The notes below the pieces were generated by a model. The model ran no database searches. It was given only the letters and a program-made list of their open reading frames with translations, and was not told the DNA's origin. The position numbers and the translations under genes are program-made. A DNA stretch of 64,000 nt from a bacterium. GTDB lineage: Bacteria > Auribacterota > Tritonobacteria > UBA1439. Location of the stretch: the NCBI GenBank assembly GCA_028716845.1, contig JAQUPF010000003.1:1-64000 (forward strand), in the 5' to 3' direction. Shown here in pieces: positions 29,468 to 39,365 of this stretch; within the stretch, counting starts at the first letter, position 1; each line of letters begins with the position of its first letter.

Positions 29468-29495
29468 CCGTGCCCCCCCGCACGGGCGGACGCCG

Positions 29496-29810
29496 TCACA
29501 GGAGGAGCCCGCCTTCCTCGGGCGCGCCGCCGCGGGGGCGACCGCCGCGCGCGGGGGCGTCGACGGCCTCCGCCCCGGCCCCCCCGTCGAAGGGGACGGC
29601 CGTCGCCGTGCCGTCGGGATTCTTCGCGAGGACCTCGATCCGCTTCTCGGCGGCGTCGAGCATGCGCGTGCAGAGGCGCGTGAGGCCGATCCCCTCCTCG
29701 TAGAGCTCGAGCGCCCTGTCGAGCGCGAGGTTCTCGTCCTCCATCCGCGCGACGATCTCCTCGAGCCTTTTCAGGGCCTCCTCAAACCTCGGTTTCTTCT
29801 CCTTCGCCAT
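29496..29810 (-). CDS. xseB: Exodeoxyribonuclease VII small subunit
   Basis: 104 residues. The first 65 (FEEALKRLEEIVARME, then LALDRALELYEEGIGLTR) are the standard helical XseB fold. The extra 35-40 residues are Gly/Ala/Pro-rich and probably disordered, longer than usual. It lies 44 bp after xseA and forms the ExoVII complex with it. Confidence 0.93.
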   Translation of the reverse strand: MAKEKKPRFEEALKRLEEIVARMEDENLALDRALELYEEGIGLTRLCTRMLDAAEKRIEVLAKNPDGTATAVPFDGGAGAEAVDAPARGGRPRGGAPEEGGLLL

Positions 29811-29854
29811 CGGACCGTCCCCCCCGCTTATTACACATCAGATGCGGCCGCGGT

Positions 29855-31099
29855 TCAACTGTTTCCTTCCCTCGCGCCGCCGGGCGGCTCCCCTCCCTCG
29901 ATTGCGCGCACGCGGGCGGTGAAGCCGCCGCTCCTGAGGCGGGCGCGGACCATGTCGCCGTGGCGCAGCTGGGCGGCAGAGGTCACGACGGCGCCGTCCG
30001 CCTCGCGCAGGATGACGCTGTAGCCCCGCCCGAGGATCTCGAGCGGGCTCAGGCTCTCGATCTTCCCCGCGAGCGCCCCGAGGCGGCCCCGGGCGATCTC
30101 GAGGAGGTGCCGGAGGGCGCGGCCGAGCCGTCCCTCGAGCTCGTCCACCTGCTGCTGGTGCTGGCGGACGAGCGCGGCCGGGGCCCGGAGGGCGTAGCTC
30201 CGCTCGCAGCGGGCGAGGCGCCCCTTGAGCTCCGCGAGGATACGCCGGGCGGCGGCGGCGATCCTGGAGCCCGCCGCCTCGAGCCGGCCCCGGAGCTCCG
30301 CCTTCCCCGCCACGACGAGCTCCGCGGCGGCCGACGGCGTCGGGACCCGGAGGTCGGCGACGAAGTCGGAGACGGTGAAATCGATCTCGTGGCCGACCGC
30401 CGAGATGACCGGTATCCGCGAGCGGGCGATCGCCCGGGCGACCGTCTCCTCGTTGAAGGCGTGGAGGTCCTCGATGGAGCCGCCGCCGCGGGCGACGATG
30501 ATGACGTCCACGTCTGCGCGCGCGTTGAAGGCGTCGAGGGCGGCGGCGATCTCGGCCGGCGCCGTCTCTCCCTGGACGCGCACCGGGTCGATGAGGACGC
30601 GGACGTCGGCGAAGCGGCGCCCGAGGACGTTGAGGATGTCGCGGATGGCGGCGCCGGTCGGCGAGGTGACGATGCCGATCCGGTCCGGCAGCATCGGGAT
30701 CGGCTTCTTGCGCGCCCGGTCGAAGAGCCCCTCCGCCTCGAGCCGTGCCTTCAGCTGCTCGAGGGCGAGCTGGAGGGCGCCGATCCCGCGCGGCTCGATC
30801 TCCCCGACGGCGATCTGGTAGCGGCCCCCCTTCGCGTAGACCGAGACGTCCCCGAAGGCGACCGCCTGCATCCCGTCCCGCAGCTCGAACCGGAGCCGCG
30901 CGGCCTGGGCGCGGTAGATGACCGCCTGGAGCTGGCTCCCCTCGTCCTTGAGGGTGAAGTAGAGGTGCCCCGATCCCGGCCGCCGCACGTTCGAGACCTC
31001 GCCTTGCACCCAGACGCCGCGGAACCTGCCGTCGAGGAGGGCCTTGATCTCCCGGGTGATCTCGGTGACGGTGTAGATCTTCGCGTCGGGCGGGTTCAT
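29855..31099 (-). CDS. xseA: Exodeoxyribonuclease VII large subunit
   Basis: 414 residues. An N-terminal OB-fold (VWVQGEVSNVRRPGSGHLYFTLK) precedes the catalytic core (GIVTSPTGAAIRDILNVLGRR, IIVARGGGSIEDLHAFNEE, SAVGHEIDFTVSDFVADLR), then a coiled-coil region. It degrades single-stranded DNA in DNA repair and recombination. Confidence 0.95.
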   Translation of the reverse strand: MNPPDAKIYTVTEITREIKALLDGRFRGVWVQGEVSNVRRPGSGHLYFTLKDEGSQLQAVIYRAQAARLRFELRDGMQAVAFGDVSVYAKGGRYQIAVGEIEPRGIGALQLALEQLKARLEAEGLFDRARKKPIPMLPDRIGIVTSPTGAAIRDILNVLGRRFADVRVLIDPVRVQGETAPAEIAAALDAFNARADVDVIIVARGGGSIEDLHAFNEETVARAIARSRIPVISAVGHEIDFTVSDFVADLRVPTPSAAAELVVAGKAELRGRLEAAGSRIAAAARRILAELKGRLARCERSYALRAPAALVRQHQQQVDELEGRLGRALRHLLEIARGRLGALAGKIESLSPLEILGRGYSVILREADGAVVTSAAQLRHGDMVRARLRSGGFTARVRAIEGGEPPGGAREGNS

Positions 31100-31127
31100 C
31101 TCTCTGCCATGGCGGCGGGCGTCGGGT

Positions 31128-31913
31128 TCAGGCGATCCGCTCCCGGATCCGCTCGATCCCGAGCGCCCTCCCGGTCTCCGGGTCCGCCCTGATGACGACC
31201 CCCTGGATCTCTATCCCGCCGCCGGCGACGGCGAACCGCTGCGGCATCTGCGTGAGGAAGAACCGGATGACCGGCTCGACCTCCCTGCCCAGGACCGAGT
31301 CGCGGGGGCCGGTCATGCCGGCGTCCGTGATGTAGGCGGTGCCGCCGGGGAGGAGCGCCTCGTCCGCCGTCTGCACGTGCGTGTGCGTGCCGATGACGGC
31401 GGTCACCCTCCCGTCGAGATGCCGTCCCATCGCGACCTTCTCCGAGGTCGCCTCGGCGTGGAAGTCGACCACGATGAGGGGGGTCGCCGCGGCGATGCGC
31501 TCGATCTGCCGCGCCGCCTCGGCGAACGGGCACTCGCCCGGCTTCATGAAGACGCGCCCGAGGAGGCTGACGACGCCGACCCGCGCGCCGCCGGGGAGCG
31601 TGAAGACCCCGCCGCCGCGGCCGGGGACGCCCGCCGGGAGGTTCGCGGGCCGGAGGAGGCGCTCCTCGGAGCCGATGATCTCCAGGACGGCCTTGTTCCG
31701 CCAGATGTGGTCGCCCGCCGTCAGGACGTCCACGCCGTCGCGGGTGAGCTCGCGGACGACATCGGGGGTGAGGCCCGAGCCGCCGGCGGCGTTCTCGGCG
31801 TTCGCGATGACGAGGTCGACGGCGTGCCGCTCCCGGAGCACCGGGAGGGCCTCCCGCACCGCCCGCCTCCCGGGCTTGCCGACGACGTCCCCGGCGAACA
31901 GGATCGTGATCAT
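31128..31913 (-). CDS. ymdB: YmdB-family calcineurin-like phosphoesterase
   Basis: 261 residues from the ATG at 31911-31913; the frame runs further upstream over the RNase Y gene and that part is discarded. ILFAGDVVGKPGRRAV, ANAENAAGGSG, DFHAEATSEK and GTHTHVQTADE are the metal-binding blocks of the TIGR00282/YmdB family. Such enzymes hydrolyse 2',3'-cyclic nucleotides. The start lies 1 bp after the rny stop; the rny-ymdB pairing is common in bacteria. Confidence 0.93.
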   Translation of the reverse strand: MITILFAGDVVGKPGRRAVREALPVLRERHAVDLVIANAENAAGGSGLTPDVVRELTRDGVDVLTAGDHIWRNKAVLEIIGSEERLLRPANLPAGVPGRGGGVFTLPGGARVGVVSLLGRVFMKPGECPFAEAARQIERIAAATPLIVVDFHAEATSEKVAMGRHLDGRVTAVIGTHTHVQTADEALLPGGTAYITDAGMTGPRDSVLGREVEPVIRFFLTQMPQRFAVAGGGIEIQGVVIRADPETGRALGIERIRERIA

Positions 31914-31914
31914 G

Positions 31915-33465
31915 CTATTTCGCGTACTCGATGGCCCTCGTCTCCCGGAGGACGACCACCTTGATCTGGCCCGGGTACTCGAGCTCCTCCTGTATCTTCT
32001 TCGTGATGTCGCGGGCGACCTGGGCCGCCTCGTTGTCGTCGATCTTGTCCGGCTCGACCATGACGCGGATCTCCCGTCCCGCCTGGATCGCGTAGGCGTG
32101 GTGGACGCCGCGGAAGCCCATGGCGAGCCCCTCGAGGTTCTCGAGCCGCTTGATGTACGCCTCGATCGACTCGGAGCGCGCGCCGGGCCGGGCCGCGGAG
32201 ATCGCGTCCGCGGCGGAGGCGAGGACGGCGCAGATCGATGCCGGCTCGACGTCGTTGTGGTGGGCGGCGATGGCGTGGACGACCTCCGGCTGCTCGCCGT
32301 GGCGCTTGGCGATGTCCGCGCCGATGACCGCGTGCGCCCCCTCGACCTCGTGGTCCGCGGCCTTGCCGAGGTCGTGGAGGATCCCGATCCGCTTGGCGCT
32401 CTGGATGTCCTCCCCGAGCTCCGCCGCCATGATCCCCATGAGCCGTGCAACCTCCTTCGAGTGCTGGAGGACGTTCTGGCCGTAGCTGGACCGGTACCGG
32501 AGCCGGCCGAGGAGGGCGACGAGCTCCGGGTGGAGGTCGTGGATCCCGAGGTCGAACGCGGCCTGCTTCCCCGCCTCCCTGATGTTCTCGGCGGTCTCCT
32601 TCCGCACCTTCTCGACGATCTCCTCGATCCGGGCCGGATGGATACGGCCGTCGGCGATGAGCCGCTCGAGCGTGACGCGGGCGACCTCCTTGCGGATCGG
32701 GTCGAAGGAGGAGAGGGCGACCGCCCCCGGCGTGTCGTCGATGATGACGTCGACGCCCGTCGCCGCCTCGAGCGCCCGGATGTTGCGCCCCTCCCTCCCG
32801 ATGATGCGGCCCTTCATCTCGTCGTTCGGCAGGCTCACGCTCGTCACCGTCGTCTCGGAGACCTGGTCGGCGGCATAGCGCTGGATCGCGAGCGAGATGA
32901 TCTTCCGGGCCTGCTTGTCCGCGGTCTCCTTCGCCTCCTCCTCGATGCGGCGCGCGAGCGCGGCGGCGTCGCGCCGGATCTCGTCCTCGAGGCTCTGGAG
33001 CAGCATCTGCTTCGCCTCATCCCTGCTCAGGCCGGCGACCTTCTGGAGGCGCCGCCGCTCCTCCTCGATGACGGCGTCGAGCTCGCGCTGCCGCGCCTCG
33101 ACCGCCTTCCCCCGCTCGTCGATCTCGCGGGCGCGCCGGGAGAGGTCGCCGTCCTTCTTTTCCAGAAGCGCGACCTTCCGGTCGAGGTTCTCCTCCTTCT
33201 GGAGAATGCGCGCCTCGAGCGACATGATCTCCTTCCGCCGGTTCTTCGTCTCCCGCTCGAACTCGACCCTCGACCGGTGGAGCTCGTCCTTCGCGAAGAG
33301 CTCCGCCTCCTTCCGCTTGTTCTCCGCCTCCCGCGTCGCCGCCTCGACGATCCTGGCCGCCTCCTCGCCCGCCCCCGACAGCCGCCTCGTCGCGAGCAGC
33401 CCCCTCCCGACATATCCGGCGACTCCCGCCGCCGCCCCTATGATGACCGCCAGCAGGTACCACAT
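31915..33465 (-). CDS. rny: Ribonuclease Y
   Basis: 516 residues. One N-terminal membrane span ([21 protein letters not shown]), a long charged coiled coil (~35-200), a KH domain ([21 protein letters not shown]) and an HD domain ([23 protein letters not shown]). It is the membrane-anchored endoribonuclease that starts mRNA decay in bacteria lacking RNase E. Confidence 0.97.
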   Translation of the reverse strand: MWYLLAVIIGAAAGVAGYVGRGLLATRRLSGAGEEAARIVEAATREAENKRKEAELFAKDELHRSRVEFERETKNRRKEIMSLEARILQKEENLDRKVALLEKKDGDLSRRAREIDERGKAVEARQRELDAVIEEERRRLQKVAGLSRDEAKQMLLQSLEDEIRRDAAALARRIEEEAKETADKQARKIISLAIQRYAADQVSETTVTSVSLPNDEMKGRIIGREGRNIRALEAATGVDVIIDDTPGAVALSSFDPIRKEVARVTLERLIADGRIHPARIEEIVEKVRKETAENIREAGKQAAFDLGIHDLHPELVALLGRLRYRSSYGQNVLQHSKEVARLMGIMAAELGEDIQSAKRIGILHDLGKAADHEVEGAHAVIGADIAKRHGEQPEVVHAIAAHHNDVEPASICAVLASAADAISAARPGARSESIEAYIKRLENLEGLAMGFRGVHHAYAIQAGREIRVMVEPDKIDDNEAAQVARDITKKIQEELEYPGQIKVVVLRETRAIEYAK

Positions 33466-33483
33466 GGCCGTCCTCCTTCCGTA

Positions 33484-34125
33484 TCAGCTGTCCCGCGGGC
33501 CCGCCTCGCGCGCCCGCCGGGCGCCTTCCCGTATCTTCGCGCAGTCGATGATCCGGTCCTCGGTGACGATCCAGTCCATCGGCACGTCGTGCGGCTCCTG
33601 CTCGAGCCGGCGGACGATCTGGACCTCGTAGGCGAGGGCCACCCGCGGCGCGCGGGGGGACGCCCCCGCGAGGAACAGGTCGTAGCAGCCGCGCCCCCGC
33701 CCGAGCCGGGTCCCCGTCGTGTCGAAGCCGATGCCGGGGACGACGAACAGGTCGATCCGGCCGGCCTCCACGACGGCGTCGCCGCGATCCGGCGGCGCCG
33801 GTATCCCCCACCGCCCCGGCGTCAGGTCACGGTCGAAATCCCGTATCGACACCGCGGCGATGGAGCCGTCGCCGGCGCAGTGCGGGACCGCCACCCGCGC
33901 GCCGCGGGCGAGGCACTCCCGGATGAGCGTCTCGGTGGCGACTTCCCCCCGCACCGCGACGTAGAACATGACGGTGCGGGCGTCGTCGTACGCCGCGAGC
34001 CCCCGCAGCCCCGCTGCGATCCGCCCGTCGCGCGCCCGCCGCTCCTCCTGCGGGATGGCGAGGCGCGCCTCGAGAAGCCGGGCGCGCAGCGCCGCCCGCT
34101 CATCCGCCCGCGCCGCTCTGTCCAT
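33484..34125 (-). CDS. 5-formyltetrahydrofolate cyclo-ligase
   Basis: 213 residues. The ATP-binding and folate motifs VVPGIGFDTTGTRLGRGRGC followed by YDLFL, and DWIVTED, fit the MTHFS/YgfA family, which returns 5-formyl-THF to the folate pool. The ATG lies inside the 3' end of rarA (26-bp overlap). Confidence 0.92.
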   Translation of the reverse strand: MDRAARADERAALRARLLEARLAIPQEERRARDGRIAAGLRGLAAYDDARTVMFYVAVRGEVATETLIRECLARGARVAVPHCAGDGSIAAVSIRDFDRDLTPGRWGIPAPPDRGDAVVEAGRIDLFVVPGIGFDTTGTRLGRGRGCYDLFLAGASPRAPRVALAYEVQIVRRLEQEPHDVPMDWIVTEDRIIDCAKIREGARRAREAGPRDS

Positions 34126-35431
34126 CTCCCCGCCGCCCCCCCGCGCGCGCCAGCCGCTCGAGGATCACCTTCTCGAAGCCGATCCCCTTCGGCTCGTAGA
34201 AGCGGACCGGCGACGGCGTGTAATCCTGCGCGCCGTCGTCGTCGTGCGGGTACCGGTACCCCTTCCCCCGCCCGAGCCGGGCCGCGCCCGCATACCCCGT
34301 CCCCCGGAGATGCGCCGGCACCTCCATCGTCGGCCGGCTCCGCACCTCCTCGAGCGCCTTCTCGATGCCGGCATAGGCGGCGTTGCTCTTCGGGGCGCAG
34401 GCGACGTAGACGGCGGCCTGCGCGAGCGGTATCCGCGCCTCCGGCATCCCGACGAACTCGAGGGCCTGCATCGCGGCCGTCGCCACCGCGAGCGCCTGCG
34501 GATCTGCGTTCCCGACGTCCTCGGCGGCGCAGATGAGGATCCGCCGGGCGATGAACCGGGGGTCCTCCCCCGCGTGGAGCATCTTCGCCATCCAGTAGAG
34601 CGCGGCGTCGGGATCGGTGCCGCGCATGCTCTTGATGAAGGCGGAAATCGTGTCGTAGTGCCCGTCCCCGTCCCGGTCGTAGACCACCGCCTTGCTCTGG
34701 ACCGAGTCCTCGGCCGCCGCGAGCGTGACGCGGACGGTCCCGTCCCGCCCGGGCGGCGTCGTGAGGGCGGCCACCTCGAGGGCATTCAGGGCGCGCCGCG
34801 CGTCGCCCTCGCACTTCCCGGCGATGTGCGCGAGGGCATCCGGGTCCGCCGTCACGCGCATCCCCCCGAGCCCCCGATCCCGGTCCGCGAGCGCCCGGCG
34901 GAGGATGGCGCCGATCTCCTCCCGCCCGAGCGGCCTGAGCTCGAACAGGATCGAGCGCGACAGGAGCGGGGCGTTCACGTAGAAGCACGGGTTGTGCGTG
35001 GTCGCCCCGATGAGCGCGACCGTGCCCGCCTCGATGTGCGGCAGGAGGACGTCCTGCTGGGCCTTGTTGAACCGGTGGATCTCGTCGATGAAGATGATCG
35101 TCTTCGTCCCCCCGTGGCGGAGCCGGTGCGCCGCCGCCCCGATCGCCTTCCGGAGCGCCTCGACGTTCGCGGTGACGGCGCTCATCCGATCGAAGTGGCG
35201 GTGCGTCGCCCCCGCGATCACCTCCGCGAGGGTCGTCTTGCCGGAGCCGGGCGGCCCCCACAGGATGACCGAGCAGACCCGGTCGGAGACGATCGCCCGG
35301 CGGAGGAGCTTCCCCTCGCCGAGGATGTGCGCCTGGCCGGCGAACTCCTCGAGCGTCCGCGGGCGCATCCGCGCGGCGAGCGGGGCGTTCGCCCCGAAGT
35401 CCGCCGCCTCGTCCCTCTCGAACAGGTCCAT
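34100..35431 (-). CDS. rarA: Replication-associated recombination protein A (RarA/MgsA, AAA+ ATPase)
   Basis: 443 residues from ATG 35429-35431; longer upstream frames overlap pheT and are rejected. MRPRTLEEFAGQAHILG, Walker A WGPPGSGKTTLAEVI, Walker B FIDEIHRFNKAQQD, sensor GATTHNPCF, and the family-specific SAFIKSMRGTDPDAALYWMA identify RarA. It acts at stalled replication forks. Confidence 0.95.
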   Translation of the reverse strand: MDLFERDEAADFGANAPLAARMRPRTLEEFAGQAHILGEGKLLRRAIVSDRVCSVILWGPPGSGKTTLAEVIAGATHRHFDRMSAVTANVEALRKAIGAAAHRLRHGGTKTIIFIDEIHRFNKAQQDVLLPHIEAGTVALIGATTHNPCFYVNAPLLSRSILFELRPLGREEIGAILRRALADRDRGLGGMRVTADPDALAHIAGKCEGDARRALNALEVAALTTPPGRDGTVRVTLAAAEDSVQSKAVVYDRDGDGHYDTISAFIKSMRGTDPDAALYWMAKMLHAGEDPRFIARRILICAAEDVGNADPQALAVATAAMQALEFVGMPEARIPLAQAAVYVACAPKSNAAYAGIEKALEEVRSRPTMEVPAHLRGTGYAGAARLGRGKGYRYPHDDDGAQDYTPSPVRFYEPKGIGFEKVILERLARAGGRRGDGQSGAGG

Positions 35432-35447
35432 CGGACGGCGCCCTCCC

Positions 35448-37850
35448 TCAGTCGGTCCTGATCCGGCAGCCCGCCCGCTCGAGCGCCTCCCGGATCGCGC
35501 CTGTCGCCGCCTCGATCTCCCGCTCCGTGAGCGTCGCGTCCGCGGCGCGGAGCGTGACCGAGAGCGCGACCCCCTTCTTCCCCGCCGGGATCGGCGGCCC
35601 GGTGAACAGGTCGAACAGCTCCACCGATTCGACGAGGCCGGGCGCCGCCGCGCGCGCGCACTCGATGATCGCCGCCGCCTCGTGCCCCTCTTCAGCGACG
35701 ACCGCGATGTCCCGCCGGACCGCCGGGTGGCGCGGGAGCGGCCGGTAGGCCGGCTCGCGCGTGAGGGCGGCGAAGACGGGGGGCGCATCGATCTCGGCGA
35801 AGACGACGGCGTGCCGTATGCCGAGCGTCTCGCGGACGCGCGGGTGGATCTCGCCGATCCAGCCGGCGGCGATGCCGTCGATCGAGACGGCGGCCGACCG
35901 GCCGGGATGGCAGGAGGGGACGGGCGCCCGCCCGAAGGAGACCGAGGATCCGGTCCCCGCCAGCAGCGTCTCGAGGATCCCCTTCAGCGTGAAGTAGTCC
36001 GCCTCGGCCGTCCTCGAGCGCCAGAACCCCGGCCCCGCCGATCCCATGACGGCGATCGCGAGGCGCTCCTCCTCCCGCGGCAACTCCCCCTTCCCCGCGG
36101 CGCGGAACACCGTCCCGATCTCGAAGAGCATCGCGTCGCGGTTCCCCCTCCCCGCGTTCAGGGCCAGGCACCGGATGAGCGGCGGCAGCATGGAACTCCT
36201 CAGGTACGCGAGCTCGTCGCTCACCGGGTTCGAGAGCCGGACCGCGTTCCGCGCCGCGGCGTCCGGCGCCCACATGAGGGCGTCCATGTCCGCCTCCCCC
36301 ATGAAGCTCAGGCAGACCGCCTCGGAGAGGCCGAGGCCGCGCAGGAGCGACCGCGCCCGCTCGCGTGCCGCGAACCGCCCGTCGCCCCCCGGCTCCGGCG
36401 CGGCGCCGTCGGGGGGGGCGGCTGCGACGCGGTCGTACCCCTCGAGCCGCGCCACCTCCTCGACGAGGTCGATCTCCGCCCGGATGTCCACGCGGAACGA
36501 GGGGGGCGTCACGGCGAGCGTGTCCCGCCCCGCCTCCTCCGCGCGGAGCCCGAGCCGTTCGAGGCAGGCCCGCACCTCCGCGGGTCCGCGCGACGAATCG
36601 AGCAGCCGGTTCAGCCGCGCGACGCGGAGCGCGACCGGCCGCGGGGCCCCGACCCCCGGCCCCGCCTCGACGATCCCGCGGCACGTCCCGCCGCCGGCGA
36701 GCGTCGTGATGAGCGAGGCGGTCCTGTCGGCCGCCGCGGCGATCCCGCCGGGGTCGGCGCCGCGCTCGAACCGGGCGGAGGACTCGGTCGAGAGGCCGAG
36801 CGACCGCGCGGAGCGCCTGACGGCCGCGGGATTGAACCAGGCGCTCTCGAGGAGGACGTCCCTCGTCCCCGCGCCGACCTCGCTCGCGAGGCCCCCCATG
36901 ACGCCCGCGACCGCCACCGGCCCCGCCTCGTCGGCGATGACGAGCGTCCCCGCGGCGAGCACGCGCTCCTTCCCGTCGATCGTGACGATCCGCTCCCCCT
37001 CCCGCGCGCCCCGAACGATGACCGCCCCTCCGCGCAGCGCTCCCAGGTCGAAGGCGTGGAGCGGGTGGCCGCGCTCGACGAGGACGTAGTTCACGGCGTC
37101 CACGACGTTGTTGACGGGCCTGAGGCCGGCCATGCCGAGCCGGTGCCTGACCGGGAACGGCGACCGGCCGACGAGGACGCCCCGGATGACGCGGGCGCAG
37201 TAGCGCGGGCAGTTCCCCGCGTCCTCGACGACGACGCGGACGAGGCCCGCGGCGTCCTCCGCGCGCTCCGCGACGCCGGGCGCCGGCACGCGGAGCGGGG
37301 CGCCGAGGATCGCCGCCGCCTCCCGGGCGATGCCGATGACGCTCATGCAATCAGGCCGGTTCGGCGTCACGTTGATGTCGAGGATCTCGTCGCGGAGGCC
37401 GAGCGCCTCGTCGAGCGCCGTTCCCGGCGCGGCCCCCTCCGGCAGGATCATGATGCCGGCGGCGTCCTCGCCGAGGCCGAGCTCGCGCTCCGAGCAGAGC
37501 ATTCCCTCGGAGACGATCCCGCGGAACCTGCCGGGGCGGATGCGCGTGCCGTCGGGGAGGACCGCTCCGGGGCGCGCGAGCGGGGCGCTGTCGCCCGCCT
37601 TCATGTTGGAGGCGCCGCAGACGATGCGGAGCTCGGCCGTCCCGTCGTGCACGCGGCAGACCGAGAGCCGGTCGGCGTCCGGGTGCGGCTCGACGGCGAG
37701 GATCCGGCCGACGACGATCCCGCCGACCTCGTGCGCCACGCGCGTGACCGACTCGACCTCGAGCCCCGCCATCGTGAGCCGGTCGCCGAGATCGGCGGCC
37801 CCGATCGGGCAGTCCGTGAATTCCCGCAGCCAGCTGTACGGCACCTTCAT
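35448..37850 (-). CDS. pheT: Phenylalanyl-tRNA synthetase beta subunit
   Basis: 800 residues. MKVPYSWLREF opens the family N-terminus; tRNA-binding domain (~40-150), B3/B4 editing domain (NVVDAVNYVLVERGHPLHAFD), B5 and class II-like core, and a C-terminal FDX-ACB domain (PAVRRDIAVV). It pairs with PheS to charge tRNA-Phe. A 332-bp repeat block separates it from pheS; most genomes have the two genes close together. Confidence 0.96.
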   Translation of the reverse strand: MKVPYSWLREFTDCPIGAADLGDRLTMAGLEVESVTRVAHEVGGIVVGRILAVEPHPDADRLSVCRVHDGTAELRIVCGASNMKAGDSAPLARPGAVLPDGTRIRPGRFRGIVSEGMLCSERELGLGEDAAGIMILPEGAAPGTALDEALGLRDEILDINVTPNRPDCMSVIGIAREAAAILGAPLRVPAPGVAERAEDAAGLVRVVVEDAGNCPRYCARVIRGVLVGRSPFPVRHRLGMAGLRPVNNVVDAVNYVLVERGHPLHAFDLGALRGGAVIVRGAREGERIVTIDGKERVLAAGTLVIADEAGPVAVAGVMGGLASEVGAGTRDVLLESAWFNPAAVRRSARSLGLSTESSARFERGADPGGIAAAADRTASLITTLAGGGTCRGIVEAGPGVGAPRPVALRVARLNRLLDSSRGPAEVRACLERLGLRAEEAGRDTLAVTPPSFRVDIRAEIDLVEEVARLEGYDRVAAAPPDGAAPEPGGDGRFAARERARSLLRGLGLSEAVCLSFMGEADMDALMWAPDAAARNAVRLSNPVSDELAYLRSSMLPPLIRCLALNAGRGNRDAMLFEIGTVFRAAGKGELPREEERLAIAVMGSAGPGFWRSRTAEADYFTLKGILETLLAGTGSSVSFGRAPVPSCHPGRSAAVSIDGIAAGWIGEIHPRVRETLGIRHAVVFAEIDAPPVFAALTREPAYRPLPRHPAVRRDIAVVAEEGHEAAAIIECARAAAPGLVESVELFDLFTGPPIPAGKKGVALSVTLRAADATLTEREIEAATGAIREALERAGCRIRTD

Positions 37851-37902
37851 GCTCTATCGTCGCCCCGTATCCCGCCGGATCCGCTGCTTCGATGCACCAC
37901 TT

Positions 37903-38140
37903 CACCACGGATCTTCACGGATGCAACTACAGTTCAAAGTGAAAAGTGAAGGTTCAAAGTGGCGATAATCCGCGAAAATGCGCTGCGAAAACACCGTTCC
38001 TTTCGGCTGCCTTCCTATCTGCAGTAATCTCCGTTCATCTGCGGCGGAAACCCCCGCCCAGATCGGCTGCCTTCTCATCCGCGGCGATCCGCGTCAATCC
38101 GCGGCAAGAACCCCTTTCCTCACCGCTCCAATCCGTGGTG
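37903..38140. repeat. CGGAT/AAAGT repeat block between pheS and pheT
   Basis: Starts with CACGGATCTTCACGGATG and CAACTACAGTTCAAAGTG and continues with ATCCGCG and ATCTGCGG words to about 38140. The gap 37851-38182 contains no gene. Confidence 0.75.
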
Positions 38141-38182
38141 GATTCGTTCATTGCTCATTTCCACCCGCCACTCGTCACTCCC

Positions 38183-39202
38183 TTATCTGAACTGGGCGAG
38201 GAAACGGACGTCGTTCTCGTAGAAGAGCCGGATGTCGTCGATCCGGTAGCGGAGCATCGCGATCCGCTCCACCCCCATCCCGAAGGCGTAGCCGGTCCAC
38301 CGCTCGGGGTCGTAGCCGACCGCCTCGAAGACGGCGGGGTGCACCATGCCGGCGCCGAGGATCTCCACCCACCCGGTGTCCTTGCAGACCCGGCACCCCT
38401 TCCCCGAACAGATGACGCAGGAGATGTCGATCTCCGCGCTCGGCTCCGTGAACGGGAAGAAGCTCGGCCTGAAGCGGATGCGGGTGCCGGGGCCGAACAT
38501 CCGCCCGACGAAGAAGGAGAGGATGCCCTTCAGGTGACCGAAGTGGACCCCCTCCCCGACGAGGAGCCCCTCGACCTGGTGGAAGACCGGCGAGTGCGAG
38601 ACGTCGCTGTCGCACCGGTAGACCCGCCCGGGCATGACGCAGCGGAGGGGCGGCTGCCGGCGCTGCATCACCCGTATCTGGACGGGGGAGGTGTGCGTCC
38701 GCATGAGCGCGTCGCCCGCGATGTGGAGCGTCGCCTGCATGTCGCGCGCCGGATGGTCGCGGGGGAAGTTGAGGGCGTCGAAGTTGTAGTACTCGGTCTC
38801 GGCCTCGGGCCCCTCCTCGACGGTGAACCCGAGGCCCGTGAAGATCTCCGTGGCGGCGGCCATCACCATGGAGACGGGGTGGCGCGCGCCGATCGCGCGC
38901 GGCTCGCCGGGGAGGGTGACGTCGACGGCCTCCCGGGAGAGATCCCGCCGGTCCCGCTCCCCCTCGAGGGCGAGGCGGCGCGCCTCGACGGCGGCGGCGA
39001 CCTCGCGCTTCGCGGCGTTCAGCGCCGCCCCCGCCGCCGGGCGCTCACCGGCCGGGAGGCCGCCCAGGCCGCGGAGCATGAGGGTGAGCCGCCCCTTCCG
39101 TCCGAGGAACCGCACCCGGACCCGCTCGAGTTCCTCGAGGGACGGGCAGGAGGCGGCGAGTTCCAGCGCCTCCGCCCGGATTGCATCGATCTTCGCCTTC
39201 AT
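38183..39202 (-). CDS. pheS: Phenylalanyl-tRNA synthetase alpha subunit
   Basis: 339 residues. Class II motifs: HPVSMVMAAATEIFTGLGF, FHQVEGLLVGEGV (motif 2 area), and FGMGVERIAMLRY (motif 3). The N-terminal ~95 residues form the usual coiled coil. It makes the (alpha-beta)2 enzyme with PheT. Confidence 0.96.
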   Translation of the reverse strand: MKAKIDAIRAEALELAASCPSLEELERVRVRFLGRKGRLTLMLRGLGGLPAGERPAAGAALNAAKREVAAAVEARRLALEGERDRRDLSREAVDVTLPGEPRAIGARHPVSMVMAAATEIFTGLGFTVEEGPEAETEYYNFDALNFPRDHPARDMQATLHIAGDALMRTHTSPVQIRVMQRRQPPLRCVMPGRVYRCDSDVSHSPVFHQVEGLLVGEGVHFGHLKGILSFFVGRMFGPGTRIRFRPSFFPFTEPSAEIDISCVICSGKGCRVCKDTGWVEILGAGMVHPAVFEAVGYDPERWTGYAFGMGVERIAMLRYRIDDIRLFYENDVRFLAQFR

Positions 39203-39310
39203 GCGGACAGCCGCGGGCTCGGCGAAGGGGAGGAGAGAAGGGACCGTTTCCGGCGGACGGACGGACGCCGCCGGCGAGGACCCGATCGAGGAGGGCTAGC
39301 CGGGCATACT

Positions 39311-39328
39311 GTCGGCGGGTTCGCCGAC
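39311..39328. other. Hairpin in the rplT-pheS leader
   Basis: A perfect 7-bp stem GTCGGCG / CGCCGAC with a 4-base loop, in the 163-bp gap between rplT and pheS. No T run follows, so it is not a standard terminator; it could mark a processing site or attenuator, but that is speculation. Confidence 0.4.
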
Positions 39329-39365
39329 CGCGCCCCCGGCTTCGCTGCCTCTATCGAGAATGGAG

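Noticed and set aside
33466-33483. 6S RNA next to the 5-formyl-THF cyclo-ligase gene
   Set aside because: In some bacteria 6S RNA adjoins this gene, but only 18 bp separate it from rny and it overlaps rarA on the other side.
31339-34536. A 1,065-codon plus-strand open frame
   Set aside because: Antisense to ymdB, rny, the cyclo-ligase and rarA, all of which have clear family motifs.
39203-39365. T-box or leader peptide upstream of pheS
   Set aside because: I found no T-box motif, Phe-rich leader frame or T run; only a short hairpin at 39311-39328.
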